Shown here piece by piece: positions 38,030 through 48,800 of a stretch of 64,000 nt of DNA. Both the position numbers and the translations under genes were made by a program. The notes beneath the pieces are model-generated. The model had not been told where the DNA came from and searched no databases. It was given only the letters and a program-made list of their open reading frames with translations. Origin of the DNA: Pectobacterium versatile (GTDB lineage Bacteria > Pseudomonadota > Gammaproteobacteria > Enterobacterales > Enterobacteriaceae); contig NZ_JAINZP010000015.1 of assembly GCF_020166435.1 (NCBI RefSeq), positions 23,560-87,559 of the forward strand, given 5' to 3'. Within the stretch, counting starts at the first letter, position 1, and each line of letters starts with the position of its first letter.

Positions 38030-38485
38030 ATGCAAGAAGGGCAAAATCGTAAGACATCTTCTCTGAGCATTCTCGCAATTGCCGGAGTAGAGCCGTACCA
38101 AGAGAAGCCGGGCGAAGAGTACATGAACGACGCTCAGTTGACTCATTTCAAGCGTATTCTTGAAGCATGGCGCAACCAGCTCATGGATGAAGTAGACCGT
38201 ACTGTTTCGCACATGCGCGATGAAGCCGCTAATTTTCCCGATCCCGTGGATCGGGCTGCGCAGGAAGAAGAATTCAGTCTCGAACTGCGTAACCGTGACC
38301 GTGAGCGCAAGCTGATCAAGAAAATCGCCAAAACCTTGGTGAAAATCGAAGATGAGGATTTCGGATTCTGTGAATCCTGTGGCGTCGAGATTGGCATCCG
38401 CCGTCTGGAAGCCCGTCCGACCGCCGATCTGTGTATCGACTGCAAAACGTTGGCAGAGATACGCGAAAAGCAAATGGCAGGTTAA
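38030..38485 (+). CDS. dksA: RNA polymerase-binding transcription factor DksA
   Basis: A 151-residue protein, nearly identical to E. coli DksA, starting at ATG 38030 with TAGGAG before it (the frame opens ten codons earlier). The coiled-coil tip has Asp71 and Asp74 (FPDPVDRAA) and the C4 zinc finger is Cys114, 117, 135 and 138. With ppGpp it represses stable-RNA promoters, such as the two tRNA promoters of this window. Followed by gluQ, as in E. coli. Confidence 0.98.
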   Translation: MQEGQNRKTSSLSILAIAGVEPYQEKPGEEYMNDAQLTHFKRILEAWRNQLMDEVDRTVSHMRDEAANFPDPVDRAAQEEEFSLELRNRDRERKLIKKIAKTLVKIEDEDFGFCESCGVEIGIRRLEARPTADLCIDCKTLAEIREKQMAG

Positions 38486-38613
38486 TTTTCCTGTCCAGAA
38501 TCGGCTCCTGCCTATCGCAGGGGCCGACTCTAGGTACTCTACCGCTGATGAATGATATTCATCACTCTATCTTCTGTCTGGATAAAACACTGACGAGATA
38601 GCACCAACTTCTT

Positions 38614-39546
38614 ATGTCTGGAACAACTGGTTTCACCGAAACGCATCGTTATGTCGGGCGTTTTGCTCCCTCTCCTTCTGGTGACCTGCATTTTGGCTCA
38701 CTGATCGCCGCACTGGGTAGTTATCTGCAAGCTCGTTCCCAACAAGGGCTCTGGCTGGTACGTATTGAAGACATCGATCCGCCACGGGAAATTCCCGGCG
38801 CCGCCTCCCGTATCCTTGCACAATTAGACCATTACGGCCTGCACTGGGACGGTGAAGTGATTTACCAGTCACAGCGGCATGCGCGTTACCGCGAGATTCT
38901 TCAGCAGCTTCAAAAGCAGGGCATGAGCTACTACTGCACCTGTACGCGTAGCCGTATTCAGCAGCTAGGTGGGCACTATGACGGCTATTGTCGGACGCGC
39001 AACCTGCACGCCGATAACGCCGCGCAACGCCTGCGCCAGACGACGCCAGTATTTCACTTTCACGATAAATTGCGTGGCGAGCTGTATGCCGATAGAGCTC
39101 TCGCTCAGGAAGATTTTATTATCCACCGTCGCGACGGGCTGTTTGCCTATAATCTGGCTGTTGTCATCGACGATAACGATCAGGGTGTTACGGAGATCGT
39201 ACGCGGCGCCGACCTTATCGAACCGACAGTTCGACAAATTTCGCTCTATCAGCAGTTGGGCTATGCGATCCCTACCTATGTTCATCTGCCGCTGGTTCTG
39301 AATACCGAGGGAAACAAGCTTTCCAAACAGAATCACGCCCCTGCACTGCAGGACAGCGATCCGCGTCCTGTGCTGCTTGCCGCGCTGCAATTTTTGAATC
39401 AACCGCTGCCGGAAAATGGGCAAGAAATGACACTTTCCGCTCTTCTGGCCTGGTCTGTCGCGCACTGGTCCCTTGATGTTGTCCCGTTACAGGCGGCAAT
39501 AAACCCGTCCGCGATCACATCGGCATTCTCAAAGGGGCATTGGTGA
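38614..39546 (+). CDS. gluQ: glutamyl-Q tRNA(Asp) synthetase
   Basis: A 310-residue truncated homologue of GltX without the anticodon-binding domain. [11 protein letters not shown] is the HIGH-type motif and NKLSKQNH the KMSKS-type motif; CTC and CRTR cysteines form the zinc site. It attaches glutamate to queuosine in tRNA-Asp; the tRNA-Asp gene of this window (57445-57521) is a substrate type. Between dksA and pcnB. Confidence 0.95.
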   Translation: MSGTTGFTETHRYVGRFAPSPSGDLHFGSLIAALGSYLQARSQQGLWLVRIEDIDPPREIPGAASRILAQLDHYGLHWDGEVIYQSQRHARYREILQQLQKQGMSYYCTCTRSRIQQLGGHYDGYCRTRNLHADNAAQRLRQTTPVFHFHDKLRGELYADRALAQEDFIIHRRDGLFAYNLAVVIDDNDQGVTEIVRGADLIEPTVRQISLYQQLGYAIPTYVHLPLVLNTEGNKLSKQNHAPALQDSDPRPVLLAALQFLNQPLPENGQEMTLSALLAWSVAHWSLDVVPLQAAINPSAITSAFSKGHW

Positions 39547-39685
39547 GCTATGATTAGCCGCTATTTTTAGTGACGCACTCTCTTTGGCCGTCACACTTGC
39601 AGGCCGTCGCTGGGTCGACGTCAAAAACGTTTCCCAGAAATTTTTTGCTGTGCCGTTGATTTATCCATCACTATCGAGGTGTATT

Positions 39686-41098
39686 ATCTTTTCCCGAGTT
39701 GCTAATTTTTGTCGTAAGGTACTGAATCGTGAGAACGAAATGGTCGAATCAGAGGAACCGCGCCAGCATATGACGGTGATTCCGCGTGACCAACATACTA
39801 TTTCACGCAGCGATATCAGCGATAACGCGCTGAAAGTACTTTATCGCCTGAACAAAGCGGGCTACGAGGCTTATCTGGTTGGCGGCGGCGTACGCGACCT
39901 GCTGCTGGGTAAAAAGCCGAAAGATTTTGATATCACCACTAACGCCACTCCCGATCAGGTGCGCAAGTTATTCCGCAACTGTCGTTTGGTCGGGCGTCGT
40001 TTCCGTCTCGCCCATATCATGTTCGGGCCAGAGGTGATTGAAGTTGCCACATTCCGTGGTCACCACGAACAGCATCAGGAACAGCAAGAAGTCAAAAACT
40101 CCTCTCAGCAGGCCCAAAGCGGCATGCTGTTACGCGACAATATTTTCGGTTCCGTTGAAGAAGACGCCCAGCGCCGCGATTTCTCGATCAATAGCCTCTA
40201 TTACAGCATTTCTGATTTCAGCGTACGTGACTATACCAATGGCCTGAACGATCTGCGTCAGGGCGTCATCCGTATGATTGGCGATCCCGAAACGCGCTAC
40301 CGTGAAGATCCGGTGCGTATGCTGCGCGCCGTCCGTTTCGCCGCTAAGCTGAACATGACGGTCAGCCCGGAAACCGCTGAGCCGATTCCTCGTCTGGCCT
40401 CATTGCTGCACGATATCCCTGCGGCACGCATGTTTGAAGAGTCGCTGAAGCTGCTGCAGTCAGGCTATGGCTACCCAACCTATAAAATGCTGTGTGAATA
40501 CCAGCTGTTCCAGCCGCTTTTCCCGCTGCTGAGTCGCTACTTCACACCAAACGGCGATTCCACGCTGGAACGCATGGTTGCACAGGTACTGAAAAATACC
40601 GATCAACGTCTGCAAAACGACATGCGGGTCAATCCGGCGTTTTTGTTTTCCGCCATGCTGTGGTATCCGCTGGTTGAACATGCACAAAAGCTGGCTCAGG
40701 AAAGCGGGCTGGCTTACTTCGATGCCTTCTCGCTGGCGATGAACGATGTACTAGATGAACAGTGCCGTTCTCTGGCGATCCCTAAACGCATTACCTCTTT
40801 AGTTCGTGATATCTGGCAGTTGCAAACACGGCTATCTCGCCGTCAGGGTAAACGTGCTTATAAGCTGATGGAACATCCTAAATTCCGCGCCGCGTATGAC
40901 TTGCTTTGCCTGCGTGCCGAAATCGAAAACCATCAGGAGCTGCTGCGCCTGGCTCAATGGTGGGGAGAATTCCAGGTAGCCGCACCGCCACGTCAGCAAA
41001 ACATGCTGAAATCGCTGGATGACGGCCCGACGCCACATCGTCGTTCCCGCCCTCGTCGACCGCGTAAACCGACAACAGCACGTAGAGATCCAGCCTAA
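39686..41098 (+). CDS. pcnB: poly(A) polymerase I, probable non-AUG start
   Basis: Adds poly(A) tails that promote RNA decay. [10 protein letters not shown] and FDITTNA form the nucleotidyltransferase site, with RRDF and [15 protein letters not shown] of the class II family and an Arg-rich C-terminus. E. coli PcnB begins [12 protein letters not shown] after an unusual AUU start. Here [12 protein letters not shown] is preceded by ATT (39683) and ATC (39686), with GAGG at 39676-39679 in front and no ATG, GTG or TTG with a ribosome site nearby. ATC aligns with the E. coli start and is 6 bp from GAGG; ATT is the other choice. Starting at ATC gives 470 residues (465 in E. coli). The first ATG (39740) would delete conserved residues. 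Confidence 0.9.
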   Translation: MFSRVANFCRKVLNRENEMVESEEPRQHMTVIPRDQHTISRSDISDNALKVLYRLNKAGYEAYLVGGGVRDLLLGKKPKDFDITTNATPDQVRKLFRNCRLVGRRFRLAHIMFGPEVIEVATFRGHHEQHQEQQEVKNSSQQAQSGMLLRDNIFGSVEEDAQRRDFSINSLYYSISDFSVRDYTNGLNDLRQGVIRMIGDPETRYREDPVRMLRAVRFAAKLNMTVSPETAEPIPRLASLLHDIPAARMFEESLKLLQSGYGYPTYKMLCEYQLFQPLFPLLSRYFTPNGDSTLERMVAQVLKNTDQRLQNDMRVNPAFLFSAMLWYPLVEHAQKLAQESGLAYFDAFSLAMNDVLDEQCRSLAIPKRITSLVRDIWQLQTRLSRRQGKRAYKLMEHPKFRAAYDLLCLRAEIENHQELLRLAQWWGEFQVAAPPRQQNMLKSLDDGPTPHRRSRPRRPRKPTTARRDPA

Positions 41099-41640
41099 TG
41101 ACGTGCGTGTATCTGGCGCTGGGCAGCAATCTTGCCCAGCCTTTGCAACAGGTGCGCGCGGCATTGTCTGCGCTAGATGCGATTCCACATACGCGCGTCG
41201 TTTGCTGCTCCTCGTTTTATCGTAGCCGCCCGCTTGGCCCGCAGGATCAGCCAGACTACCTCAACGCCGTCGTTGAACTGGAAACGGCATTAGCGGCCGA
41301 ATCGCTGCTCGATCACACACAGGCTATCGAGCTGGAACAAGGTCGCGAACGCAAGGAACATCGCTGGGGTCCACGCACGTTGGATCTGGACATTCTGCTG
41401 TTCGGCGATGTCGTCATCCAGACTGAACGTCTGACCGTGCCGCATTACGACATGAAGAATCGCGAATTCATGCTCTACCCGCTCGCAGAAATCGCCCCTG
41501 AACTGGCATTCCCCGACGGCGAAACACTCGCCCAGCGGTTAACCCATGTCGACCGCAACGGTCTGACCTTATGGGATAATAAAAAGTGGGATAATCAACG
41601 CTGGGATGACGAGAAGCTGACCGGAACAGTCGACCACTAA
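41098..41640 (+). CDS. folK: 2-amino-4-hydroxy-6-hydroxymethyldihydropteridine pyrophosphokinase
   Basis: A 180-residue HPPK of folate synthesis. LALGSNL at the N-terminus, SSFYRSRPLGPQDQPDYLNAVVELET and RWGPRTLDLDILLFGD hold the substrate and magnesium residues. The ATG overlaps the pcnB stop (TAATG), so translation is coupled. The last 20 residues contain a WDN/WDD repeat-like extension absent from the 159-residue E. coli protein. Confidence 0.97.
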   Translation: MTCVYLALGSNLAQPLQQVRAALSALDAIPHTRVVCCSSFYRSRPLGPQDQPDYLNAVVELETALAAESLLDHTQAIELEQGRERKEHRWGPRTLDLDILLFGDVVIQTERLTVPHYDMKNREFMLYPLAEIAPELAFPDGETLAQRLTHVDRNGLTLWDNKKWDNQRWDDEKLTGTVDH

Positions 41641-41748
41641 TAATTCTCCCCATCTGCAACTTGCAGCGCGACGGGTATATCGCTACACGTCGGCTTACAT
41701 TAGAATGTCCCCCTCAATTCTTCGCCCTATTGACATAGGAAGACCGTC

Positions 41749-42546
41749 ATGAAACCGACGACTATCTCCCACTTGCGCCAATGGAAACAAGAGCAGCGAA
41801 AATTCGCTACGATTACTGCTTACGACGCCAGTTTCTCTCGCCTATTTTTCGAGCAAGGGATCCGCGTGATGCTGGTGGGTGACTCACTGGGAATGACCGT
41901 ACAGGGTCACGATTCCACCTTGCCCGTGACCACAAACGATATCGTTTACCACACGCGGTGTGTCCGCCGTGGCGCACCGCTGGCTCTGGTTCTCTCCGAT
42001 ATGCCTTTTATGACCTATGCCACGCCAGAACAAACATTCAGTCAGGCCGCAGAACTGATGCGTGCCGGTGCGAATATGGTGAAGCTGGAAGGCGGAAGCT
42101 GGCTTGCCCCGACGGTAAAAATGCTGACCGAACGTGCCGTGCCGGTGTGCGGTCATCTGGGTCTGACGCCGCAGTCCGTTAACATCTTCGGCGGCTATAA
42201 AATTCAGGGCCGGAGCGAAAGCGATGCCAATCAACTGCTGGCCGATGCCCTTGCGCTTGAAGAAGCCGGAGCGCAACTGCTTGTGCTGGAATGCGTGCCT
42301 GTCGCGCTGGCGAAACGCGTAACGGAAGCGCTGTCGATTCCGGTGATCGGCATTGGCGCAGGCAACGTGACCGACGGGCAGATTCTGGTCATGCATGATG
42401 CCTTCGGCATTACCGGCGACAACACGCCTAAGTTTGCCAAGAACTTTCTGGCACCCAGCGGGGGTGATATCCGCGCGGCAGTGCGTTTGTATGCACAAGA
42501 AGTCGAACAGGGCATCTACCCAGCCGAAGCGCATTCATTTCATTAA
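41749..42546 (+). CDS. panB: 3-methyl-2-oxobutanoate hydroxymethyltransferase
   Basis: A 265-residue ketopantoate hydroxymethyltransferase, first step of pantothenate synthesis. [18 protein letters not shown] has the magnesium-binding Asp, and FGGYKIQGR and IGIGAG are conserved. AGGAAGACCGTC precedes the ATG. First of panB-panC-panD. Confidence 0.97.
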   Translation: MKPTTISHLRQWKQEQRKFATITAYDASFSRLFFEQGIRVMLVGDSLGMTVQGHDSTLPVTTNDIVYHTRCVRRGAPLALVLSDMPFMTYATPEQTFSQAAELMRAGANMVKLEGGSWLAPTVKMLTERAVPVCGHLGLTPQSVNIFGGYKIQGRSESDANQLLADALALEEAGAQLLVLECVPVALAKRVTEALSIPVIGIGAGNVTDGQILVMHDAFGITGDNTPKFAKNFLAPSGGDIRAAVRLYAQEVEQGIYPAEAHSFH

Positions 42547-42610
42547 AGAACAATCGTTTCATTAAAAAACGAGCATTCCGTTAATCGGGCTATTTTTTAG
42601 GAGTACGAGT

Positions 42611-43465
42611 GTGTTAATTATCGAAACCCCTCTGCTGCTGCGCCGCGAAATCCGTCGCTGGCGTCAGGAAGGGAAACGCATTGCTTTAGTACCCACCATG
42701 GGTAATTTGCATGACGGGCACATGACGCTGGTCGATGAAGCCAGAGCGCGTGCCGATATCGTTATTGTCAGCGTTTTTGTCAATCCTATGCAGTTTGAGC
42801 GGCCAGATGATTTAGCCCGCTACCCCCGGACGTTGCAGGAAGACTGCGAGAAATTGAATCGCCGCGGTGCCGATCTGGTTTTCGCACCAAGCCCAGATGT
42901 GATATACCCAAATGGACTAGAGTCGCAAACGTTTGTCGATGTGCCCGGCCTGTCTTCCCTGTTGGAAGGTGCCAGCCGTCCCGGTCATTTCCGGGGCGTT
43001 GCGACCATCGTCAGCAAGTTGTTCAATCTGGTACAGCCGGATGTCGCCTGCTTCGGCGAGAAAGATTACCAGCAGCTAGCGCTGATTCGGCAGCTTGTCC
43101 GCGATATGGGCTATGACATTGATATTATTGGTGTCCCAATCGTGCGTGAAAAAGACGGTTTGGCATTGAGTTCACGTAATGGATATCTCAGTGCGGAAGA
43201 GCGCCAGCGGGCACCGCATGTTTATCAGGTGATGATGGACATGGCGACACAGTTGGACAACGGCGATCGTCAGATAGACACATTGCTGGAACAGGCGGCA
43301 GACAAGCTGCGTGAAGCGGGCTTTACGCCTGATGAACTGTTTATCCGCGATGCTGATACGTTGCAACCGCTGAGCGCGGCCAGCACACGAGCAGTGATTT
43401 TGATGGCTGCCTGGTTAGGCAAGGCCAGATTGATTGATAACCACCAGGTCGATTTGACTGTATGA
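42611..43465 (+). CDS. panC: pantothenate synthetase
   Basis: A 284-residue ATP-dependent ligase joining pantoate and beta-alanine. [14 protein letters not shown] carries the HxGH nucleotide motif and GLALSSRN the KMSK-like loop. Starts at GTG (42611) after TTAGGAGTACGAGT, matching the E. coli N-terminus LIIET. Followed directly by panD. Confidence 0.97.
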   Translation: MLIIETPLLLRREIRRWRQEGKRIALVPTMGNLHDGHMTLVDEARARADIVIVSVFVNPMQFERPDDLARYPRTLQEDCEKLNRRGADLVFAPSPDVIYPNGLESQTFVDVPGLSSLLEGASRPGHFRGVATIVSKLFNLVQPDVACFGEKDYQQLALIRQLVRDMGYDIDIIGVPIVREKDGLALSSRNGYLSAEERQRAPHVYQVMMDMATQLDNGDRQIDTLLEQAADKLREAGFTPDELFIRDADTLQPLSAASTRAVILMAAWLGKARLIDNHQVDLTV

Positions 43466-43482
43466 ACCGAGGTAACAAAGCG

Positions 43483-43863
43483 ATGATACGTACCATGCTG
43501 CAAGGCAAGCTGCACCGAGTCAAAGTGACTCAGGCCGACTTGCATTATGAAGGCTCTTGCGCCATCGATCAGGATTTTATGGATGCCGCTGGCATTCTGG
43601 AATACGAAGCGATTGATATCTACAACGTTGATAACGGTCAGCGTTTCTCGACCTACGCCATTGCGGGCGAAAGAGGCTCACGCATTATCTCCGTGAACGG
43701 TGCCGCCGCTCGCCTTGCCTGCGTGGGCGACAAACTGATTATCTGCTCCTACGTGCAGATGTCCGACGAACAAGCCAGAAGCCACAGCCCGAAGGTTGCC
43801 TATTTCTCTGGCGATAACGAGCTGCAACGTCAGGCAAAAGCGATTCCGGTTCAGGTCGCCTGA
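43483..43863 (+). CDS. panD: aspartate 1-decarboxylase (pyruvoyl)
   Basis: A 126-residue proenzyme from ATG 43483 ([10 protein letters not shown]), with GAGG 10 bp before; an ATG seven codons earlier overlaps the panC stop but lacks the E. coli N-terminus. Self-cleavage site is Gly24-Ser25 (EGSCAI), which makes the pyruvoyl group. It supplies beta-alanine to PanC. In E. coli a small gene lies between panC and panD; here they adjoin. Terminator follows. Confidence 0.96.
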   Translation: MIRTMLQGKLHRVKVTQADLHYEGSCAIDQDFMDAAGILEYEAIDIYNVDNGQRFSTYAIAGERGSRIISVNGAAARLACVGDKLIICSYVQMSDEQARSHSPKVAYFSGDNELQRQAKAIPVQVA

Positions 43864-43878
43864 TCGCTTTAGATAAGC

Positions 43879-43904
43879 AAAAGGCGGTGTTACCACCGCC
43901 TTTT
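43879..43904. terminator. terminator of panBCD
   Basis: AAAAGGCGGTG / CACCGCCTTTT stem with a 4-base loop, between convergent panD and yadH. Confidence 0.92.
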
Positions 43905-43923
43905 CATTTACAGCGTTTACACA

Positions 43924-44694
43924 CTACGTCCGTAACCCGCGACCGCGTTCAATCAGCCACCAAACCAGCAGATAAAACACCACAATAAAGGCAATCAGCA
44001 CCGACATTGTGAACAGCAACGGTACATCCTGAATTCCGAGGAAACCGTAGCGGAAGCCGCTAATCATGTACACTACTGGGTTCAGCTTGGAAACGGCCTG
44101 CCAGAACGGCGGCAGCAGCGTCAGTGAGTAAAACACCCCACCCAGATAGGTCAGCGGCGTTAACACAAATGTCGGAATCAGGCTGATATCATCAAACGTT
44201 TTCGCAAAGACCGCATTCAATAAGCCCGCCAGCGAGAACAGCGTCGCCGTCAGCAACAGCGTTAGAACGATGATCCACCAGGCATGAACATGCAGCGGGA
44301 CGAAGAACAGCGACACCGCCGTCACCAAAACCCCAACACACAGACCACGCGCGATCCCGCCGCCAATATAACCCGCAATAATCACATGGGTCGGAACAGG
44401 CGCGACCAGCAGTTCTTCAATATTGCGTTGAAATTTGGCGCTGAAAAAGGAAGAAGCGACGTTGGCATAGGCGTTGGTAATCACCGCCATCATGATCAGA
44501 CCCGGCACGATAAACTGCATGTAGGTAAAACCGTGCATTTCCCCAATACGTGAGCCGATCAGGTTGCCAAAAATAATGAAATATAGCGTCATGGTGATCA
44601 CTGGCGGCACCAGCGTCTGAATCCAGATACGCCCAAATCGAGTGACTTCTTTCACCCAGATACTCTGTAGTGCTACCCAATACAAGTGCATCAT
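43924..44694 (-). CDS. yadH: ABC-2 type exporter permease YadH
   Basis: A 256-residue membrane protein of the ABC-2 family with about six hydrophobic segments and the FSAKFQRNIEELLVAPVP region. It overlaps the yadG gene by 4 bp, so the pair is one exporter. Substrate unknown. It is the terminal gene and converges with panD. Confidence 0.93.
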   Translation of the reverse strand: MMHLYWVALQSIWVKEVTRFGRIWIQTLVPPVITMTLYFIIFGNLIGSRIGEMHGFTYMQFIVPGLIMMAVITNAYANVASSFFSAKFQRNIEELLVAPVPTHVIIAGYIGGGIARGLCVGVLVTAVSLFFVPLHVHAWWIIVLTLLLTATLFSLAGLLNAVFAKTFDDISLIPTFVLTPLTYLGGVFYSLTLLPPFWQAVSKLNPVVYMISGFRYGFLGIQDVPLLFTMSVLIAFIVVFYLLVWWLIERGRGLRT

Positions 44695-45629
44695 GCCTTT
44701 TCTCCCTTACCGTTCGTCCCGTCCCCATTAACCAACGTGACAAACAGCTCTTCCAACCGGTTCGCTTTATTACGCATACTTAATATCGTTATCCCCTGCG
44801 CACTGAGCTGGCTGAATAACGCGTTCAGACCTTGCTCGCGCATCACATCCACTTCCAGCGTTGACGTATCCATCAGGCGGAACGCATAGCCTTCAAGCTG
44901 TGGCAGCGGGCTTTTCGCCGCCAGATCGAAAATAAACGTTTCTGACTTAAGCTGAGCAAGAAGCTGCTTCATCGAGGTGTTCTCCACCAGCTCACCCCGC
45001 TGAATGATCCCGATGTTGCGACACAGCATTTCCGCTTCTTCCAGATAGTGCGTTGTCAGGATAATCGTGGTGCCCTGAGCGTTCAGCTCCTTCAAAAAGC
45101 CCCACATGGAACGACGTAATTCGATATCCACGCCCGCAGTCGGTTCATCAAGAATCAGCAGCTTAGGCTCATGCATTAACGCACGCGCAATCATCAGGCG
45201 ACGCTTCATCCCGCCGGACAACATCATCGCTTTTTCGTTACGTTTCTCCCACAGATCCAGCTGTTTCAGGTATTTTTCGGCACGCTGCAACGCGTCCTGA
45301 CGTTTCACGCCATAATAGCCAGCCTGATTAACCACAATCTGTAATACCGTTTCAAAGGGATTGAAGTTAAATTCCTGCGGGACCAACCCCAGTTGGCGTT
45401 TCGCATTCACTTTATCCAGCTCAAGGTCATAGCCGAAGACGCGAACTTTACCAGCCGTTTTATTCACCAGCGAGCTGATAATCCCAATCGTGGTCGATTT
45501 TCCCGCGCCATTTGGTCCCAGAAGCGCATAGAAATCCCCCGCTTCCACATTCAGGTCGATCCCCCGTAACGCTTTGACGCCTCCCGAATAGGTTTTGGTG
45601 AGTTGCGCCAGTTCCAGTGCATATGTCAT
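44691..45629 (-). CDS. yadG: ABC exporter ATP-binding protein YadG
   Basis: A 312-residue ABC ATPase. Walker A GPNGAGKST is at about residues 38-46, signature LSGGMKRR and Walker B LLILDEPTAGVD follow. Pairs with YadH; in E. coli the yadGH pair also lies near can and hpt. Substrate unknown. Confidence 0.93.
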   Translation of the reverse strand: MTYALELAQLTKTYSGGVKALRGIDLNVEAGDFYALLGPNGAGKSTTIGIISSLVNKTAGKVRVFGYDLELDKVNAKRQLGLVPQEFNFNPFETVLQIVVNQAGYYGVKRQDALQRAEKYLKQLDLWEKRNEKAMMLSGGMKRRLMIARALMHEPKLLILDEPTAGVDIELRRSMWGFLKELNAQGTTIILTTHYLEEAEMLCRNIGIIQRGELVENTSMKQLLAQLKSETFIFDLAAKSPLPQLEGYAFRLMDTSTLEVDVMREQGLNALFSQLSAQGITILSMRNKANRLEELFVTLVNGDGTNGKGEKA

Positions 45630-45685
45630 AAGAAATGGATTGCCTTATTATCAGTGAGTTCTACAGGTTCAAAGTGTGACAAATA

Positions 45686-45812
<127 letters not shown>

Positions 45813-45891
45813 AACTATCGTTTTTCAAACGACGCATGTTGCCTTATATTACTCCTCACTGCCCCTTGTTTGTTACAGGTCATTTACTTTC

Positions 45892-46533
45892 ATGAAAGAA
45901 ATTGAAACGCTCATCGCGAACAACCAGCTTTGGTCTAAAACGATGGTGGAAGAGGATCCTGGCTATTTTGAACGTCTGGCGCAGGCACAACGTCCCCGTT
46001 TTCTATGGATTGGATGCTCGGACAGTCGCGTACCTGCGGAAAGTCTGACCAGCCTTGAGCCTGGTGAACTGTTTGTTCACCGTAACGTCGCCAATTTGGT
46101 TATTCACACCGACCTCAATTGCCTGTCTGTCGTGCAATATGCCGTCGAAGTTCTCGAAGTCGAACATATCATTATCTGCGGCCACTACGGCTGCGGTGGT
46201 GTTCAGGCTGCGGTGGAAAACCCAGAATTGGGTTTGATTAACAACTGGCTGCTGCATATCCGTGATTTGTGGTACAAGCATAGTTCGCTGCTAGGGGAAT
46301 TGCCTCCCGAACAGCGGCTGAATACGCTCTGTGAAATCAACGTTGTCGAGCAGGTTTACAACCTCGGCCACTCCACCATCATGCAGTCCGCCTGGAAGCG
46401 TGGGCAGAAAGTCACGATCCACGGTTGGGTTTACGGTATTCAGGATGGCCGTCTGCGCGATCTGGAAGTGACCGCGACCAACCGGGAGACGCTGGAACAG
46501 CGTTATCGCCGCGCGATTTCTACCCTGTCTTGA
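45892..46533 (+). CDS. can: beta-class carbonic anhydrase
   Basis: A 213-residue enzyme that interconverts CO2 and bicarbonate. Zinc ligands Cys42, Asp44, His98 and Cys101 are at the E. coli Can positions (CSDSRVPAE and HYGCGG). Divergent from yadG; converges with hpt. Confidence 0.96.
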   Translation: MKEIETLIANNQLWSKTMVEEDPGYFERLAQAQRPRFLWIGCSDSRVPAESLTSLEPGELFVHRNVANLVIHTDLNCLSVVQYAVEVLEVEHIIICGHYGCGGVQAAVENPELGLINNWLLHIRDLWYKHSSLLGELPPEQRLNTLCEINVVEQVYNLGHSTIMQSAWKRGQKVTIHGWVYGIQDGRLRDLEVTATNRETLEQRYRRAISTLS

Positions 46534-46543
46534 TTCGCTGCCT

Positions 46544-46564
46544 GACGCCCACTCGCTGGGCGTC
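46544..46564. terminator. hairpin between can and hpt
   Basis: GACGCCCA / TGGGCGTC 8-bp stem with a 5-base loop just past the can stop. No T-run, so only a probable terminator. Confidence 0.5.
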
Positions 46565-46592
46565 GCTCACGGCATCGGCCTTATCTGGTACG

Positions 46593-47126
46593 CTATTCCT
46601 GTGGAACAACCTTGCCGACGTAAGGTAAATGGCGATAGTGCTGGGCATAGTCGATGCCGTAACCCACAACAAACTCATCAGGGATCGAGAATCCAACCCA
46701 CTCGACTTTCACCGCCACTTCACGGCGCTCTGGTTTATCCAGCAGCGTACAGATAGCCAGTGATTTCGGCTCACGCAGTTGCAGAATTTCCCGCACCCTG
46801 CTCAGCGTATTGCCCGAGTCGATAATATCTTCAACGATCAATACGTCTTTGCCGCGAATATCCTCATCCAGATCTTTCAGGATCTTAACATCGCGCGTAC
46901 TGTTCATACCGCTGCCATAGCTGGATGCCGTCATGAAATCCACTTCGTGAGGGACATCGATCGCTCGGCATAAATCGGCCATAAAGATAAACGATCCGCG
47001 CAATAGCCCCACCAGTACCATATCGCTGCCGCTATCACGGTAGTGTTCGCTGATCTGTTGCCCCAATTCGGTAACCCGCGCCATCACTTCCTGCTCAGAA
47101 ATCATGACTTCCACGGTATGTTTCAT
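46593..47126 (-). CDS. hpt: hypoxanthine phosphoribosyltransferase
   Basis: A 177-residue purine salvage enzyme from ATG 47126 (MKHTVEVMI, as in E. coli; the frame is open 15 codons earlier). The PRPP loop is [14 protein letters not shown], and [11 protein letters not shown] is the flexible loop. Joins PRPP with hypoxanthine. Transcribed toward can. Confidence 0.96.
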   Translation of the reverse strand: MKHTVEVMISEQEVMARVTELGQQISEHYRDSGSDMVLVGLLRGSFIFMADLCRAIDVPHEVDFMTASSYGSGMNSTRDVKILKDLDEDIRGKDVLIVEDIIDSGNTLSRVREILQLREPKSLAICTLLDKPERREVAVKVEWVGFSIPDEFVVGYGIDYAQHYRHLPYVGKVVPQE

Positions 47127-47278
47127 CATACTGATAACTCTTTGAAGTAAGGTATTCAGCACCATCGGCAAAATGACAAACTCATTATCGATGATGCGCC
47201 AATGCTGACGTTTGAATCAGTCTGGGCAATGCCCAAGCGTGCGAAGTATATCAGAAACCACACCATGAAGGAGACACC

Positions 47279-47710
47279 ATGAGTACACCACCAGTGGATG
47301 TTTGCTACAAAGTGAATGCCCCGCTTTCCAGCCAGCAGTTCATTGAACTGTTGGCGAAAACTTCATTGGGGCCGCGCCGCCCGCTGGATGATGAAACAGC
47401 AATTGCAGGTATGCTTAAGCACGCCAACCTGCTGGTTTCCGCGTGGCAAGGGGAGACGTTGGTTGGGATCGCGCGCAGCGTGACGGATTTTCATTTTTGC
47501 TGTTATCTGTCCGATCTCGCGGTGTCAGAGGACTGTCAGCATGCGGGAATAGGTAAGAAGCTGATTCAACAAACCGCTCAACAGCTTGAAAAAGGCTGCA
47601 AAATTATTTTGCTGGCCGCGCCGCTGGCGGTGGATTACTACCCGAAGTTAGGGTTTGAAAAGCACAATAGCACCTGGCTCATGCCAGCGGCAGATCTGCA
47701 CGAGGCGTAA
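47279..47710 (+). CDS. GNAT family N-acetyltransferase
   Basis: A 143-residue acetyltransferase. The acetyl-CoA loop QHAGIGKKLI and preceding LSDLAVSEDCQ (strand 4), plus VDYYPKLGFEKH near the end, are typical GNAT parts. AAGGAGACACC is a strong ribosome site. Substrate unknown. Divergent from hpt; its stop abuts the end of the convergent iron-transporter ATPase gene. Confidence 0.85.
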   Translation: MSTPPVDVCYKVNAPLSSQQFIELLAKTSLGPRRPLDDETAIAGMLKHANLLVSAWQGETLVGIARSVTDFHFCCYLSDLAVSEDCQHAGIGKKLIQQTAQQLEKGCKIILLAAPLAVDYYPKLGFEKHNSTWLMPAADLHEA

Positions 47711-48796
47711 TCATTTCGTTTCAGGGCCGTCAGCCGAGCTGCTGACGACCGGTAAAGCAGGATACAAGACTGGAGGATCCGTCTTAATGCTTAAACGCAC
47801 CTGCTGTCCTGGCTCAAACCAGTTGCCGGTCTGCACCAGCAGCATCAGCTCTCCCATCTTCACCCGATACAAGTTTGATGTGCCCATAAATAGCCTATCT
47901 TCGATCGACGCCGGACCATCGGGATCGAGTGCCAACGCCACGTCAGCCGGACGAACCATCCAGTCGCATTGTGAATCCATCGGCTGATTGAGCGGATGTG
48001 TCGCCTGATGATCGCCCAATGGGCTTTGCCATTGATGGTCGCTCATAATTTTCACAGGCAAATAGTTTGTATTCCCCATAAAATCAGCAACAAAGCGGCT
48101 ATTCGGCCGATGGTACAGCTCGGAGGGATAGCCCTGCTGCATAATTTTCCCTTCATCCAGCAGAATCAGATGGTCGGCGCAGGCAAAAGCCTCCTCTCGG
48201 CTGTGCGTGGCAAAAACCGCCGCGACATGGCGCTGTTTGAGAACCTGCCGTAATTCGGTGATCAAGCGGTAGCGAGTCTGGCTGTCCAGCCCAGGGAAGG
48301 GTTCATCTAGCAACAGCAGTTTCGGCTCACAGGCTAGCGCGCGGGCAATCGCCAAACGCTGTTGCTGTTCATTCGATAGCTCGTGTGGATAGCGCGCGGC
48401 GACATCATCCAGTTGCAAGAGCGTCAACATCTCGGCACAGATTGGCTTCACCTCGCTTTCCGGGCGGCCATATAAACCAAACGCAATATTGCCTTCCACC
48501 GTCAGATGCGGAAAGAGCGCATAGTCCTGAAAAATCAGGCCAACCTGACGCAGCTCAGGCAGGACGTACTCTTGCGGTGAGCTAACAAGCTCACCCTCCA
48601 GCAAAACCTTGCCCTGAGTAATCGGCAGCAGGCCTGCGATCACCTGTAATAGCGCCGTTTTGCCACAGCCGTTTCGCCCCAACAGGCAAATCGTCTCATC
48701 ATCGCGCACGGCAAAGGAGATATTCTCCAACACGGGAGACTGCTGTAGCGTACAACTTACCGCCTGAACGCTCAGAATATCTATCGACGCAGCCAT
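47711..48796 (-). CDS. ferric-iron ABC transporter ATPase, FbpC/SfuC type
   Basis: A 361-residue ABC ATPase. Walker A is GRNGCGKTALL and Walker B LLLLDEPFPGLDS. The signature is LSNEQQQR instead of the usual LSGGQQQR, an unusual change at glycines that contact ATP across the dimer. The C-terminal domain is a TOBE-like fold. The gene follows the permease after 4 bp. It resembles FbpC/AfuC of Fe3+ import, though other metal or organic substrates are possible. Confidence 0.8.
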   Translation of the reverse strand: MAASIDILSVQAVSCTLQQSPVLENISFAVRDDETICLLGRNGCGKTALLQVIAGLLPITQGKVLLEGELVSSPQEYVLPELRQVGLIFQDYALFPHLTVEGNIAFGLYGRPESEVKPICAEMLTLLQLDDVAARYPHELSNEQQQRLAIARALACEPKLLLLDEPFPGLDSQTRYRLITELRQVLKQRHVAAVFATHSREEAFACADHLILLDEGKIMQQGYPSELYHRPNSRFVADFMGNTNYLPVKIMSDHQWQSPLGDHQATHPLNQPMDSQCDWMVRPADVALALDPDGPASIEDRLFMGTSNLYRVKMGELMLLVQTGNWFEPGQQVRLSIKTDPPVLYPALPVVSSSADGPETK

Positions 48797-48800
48797 GTCA

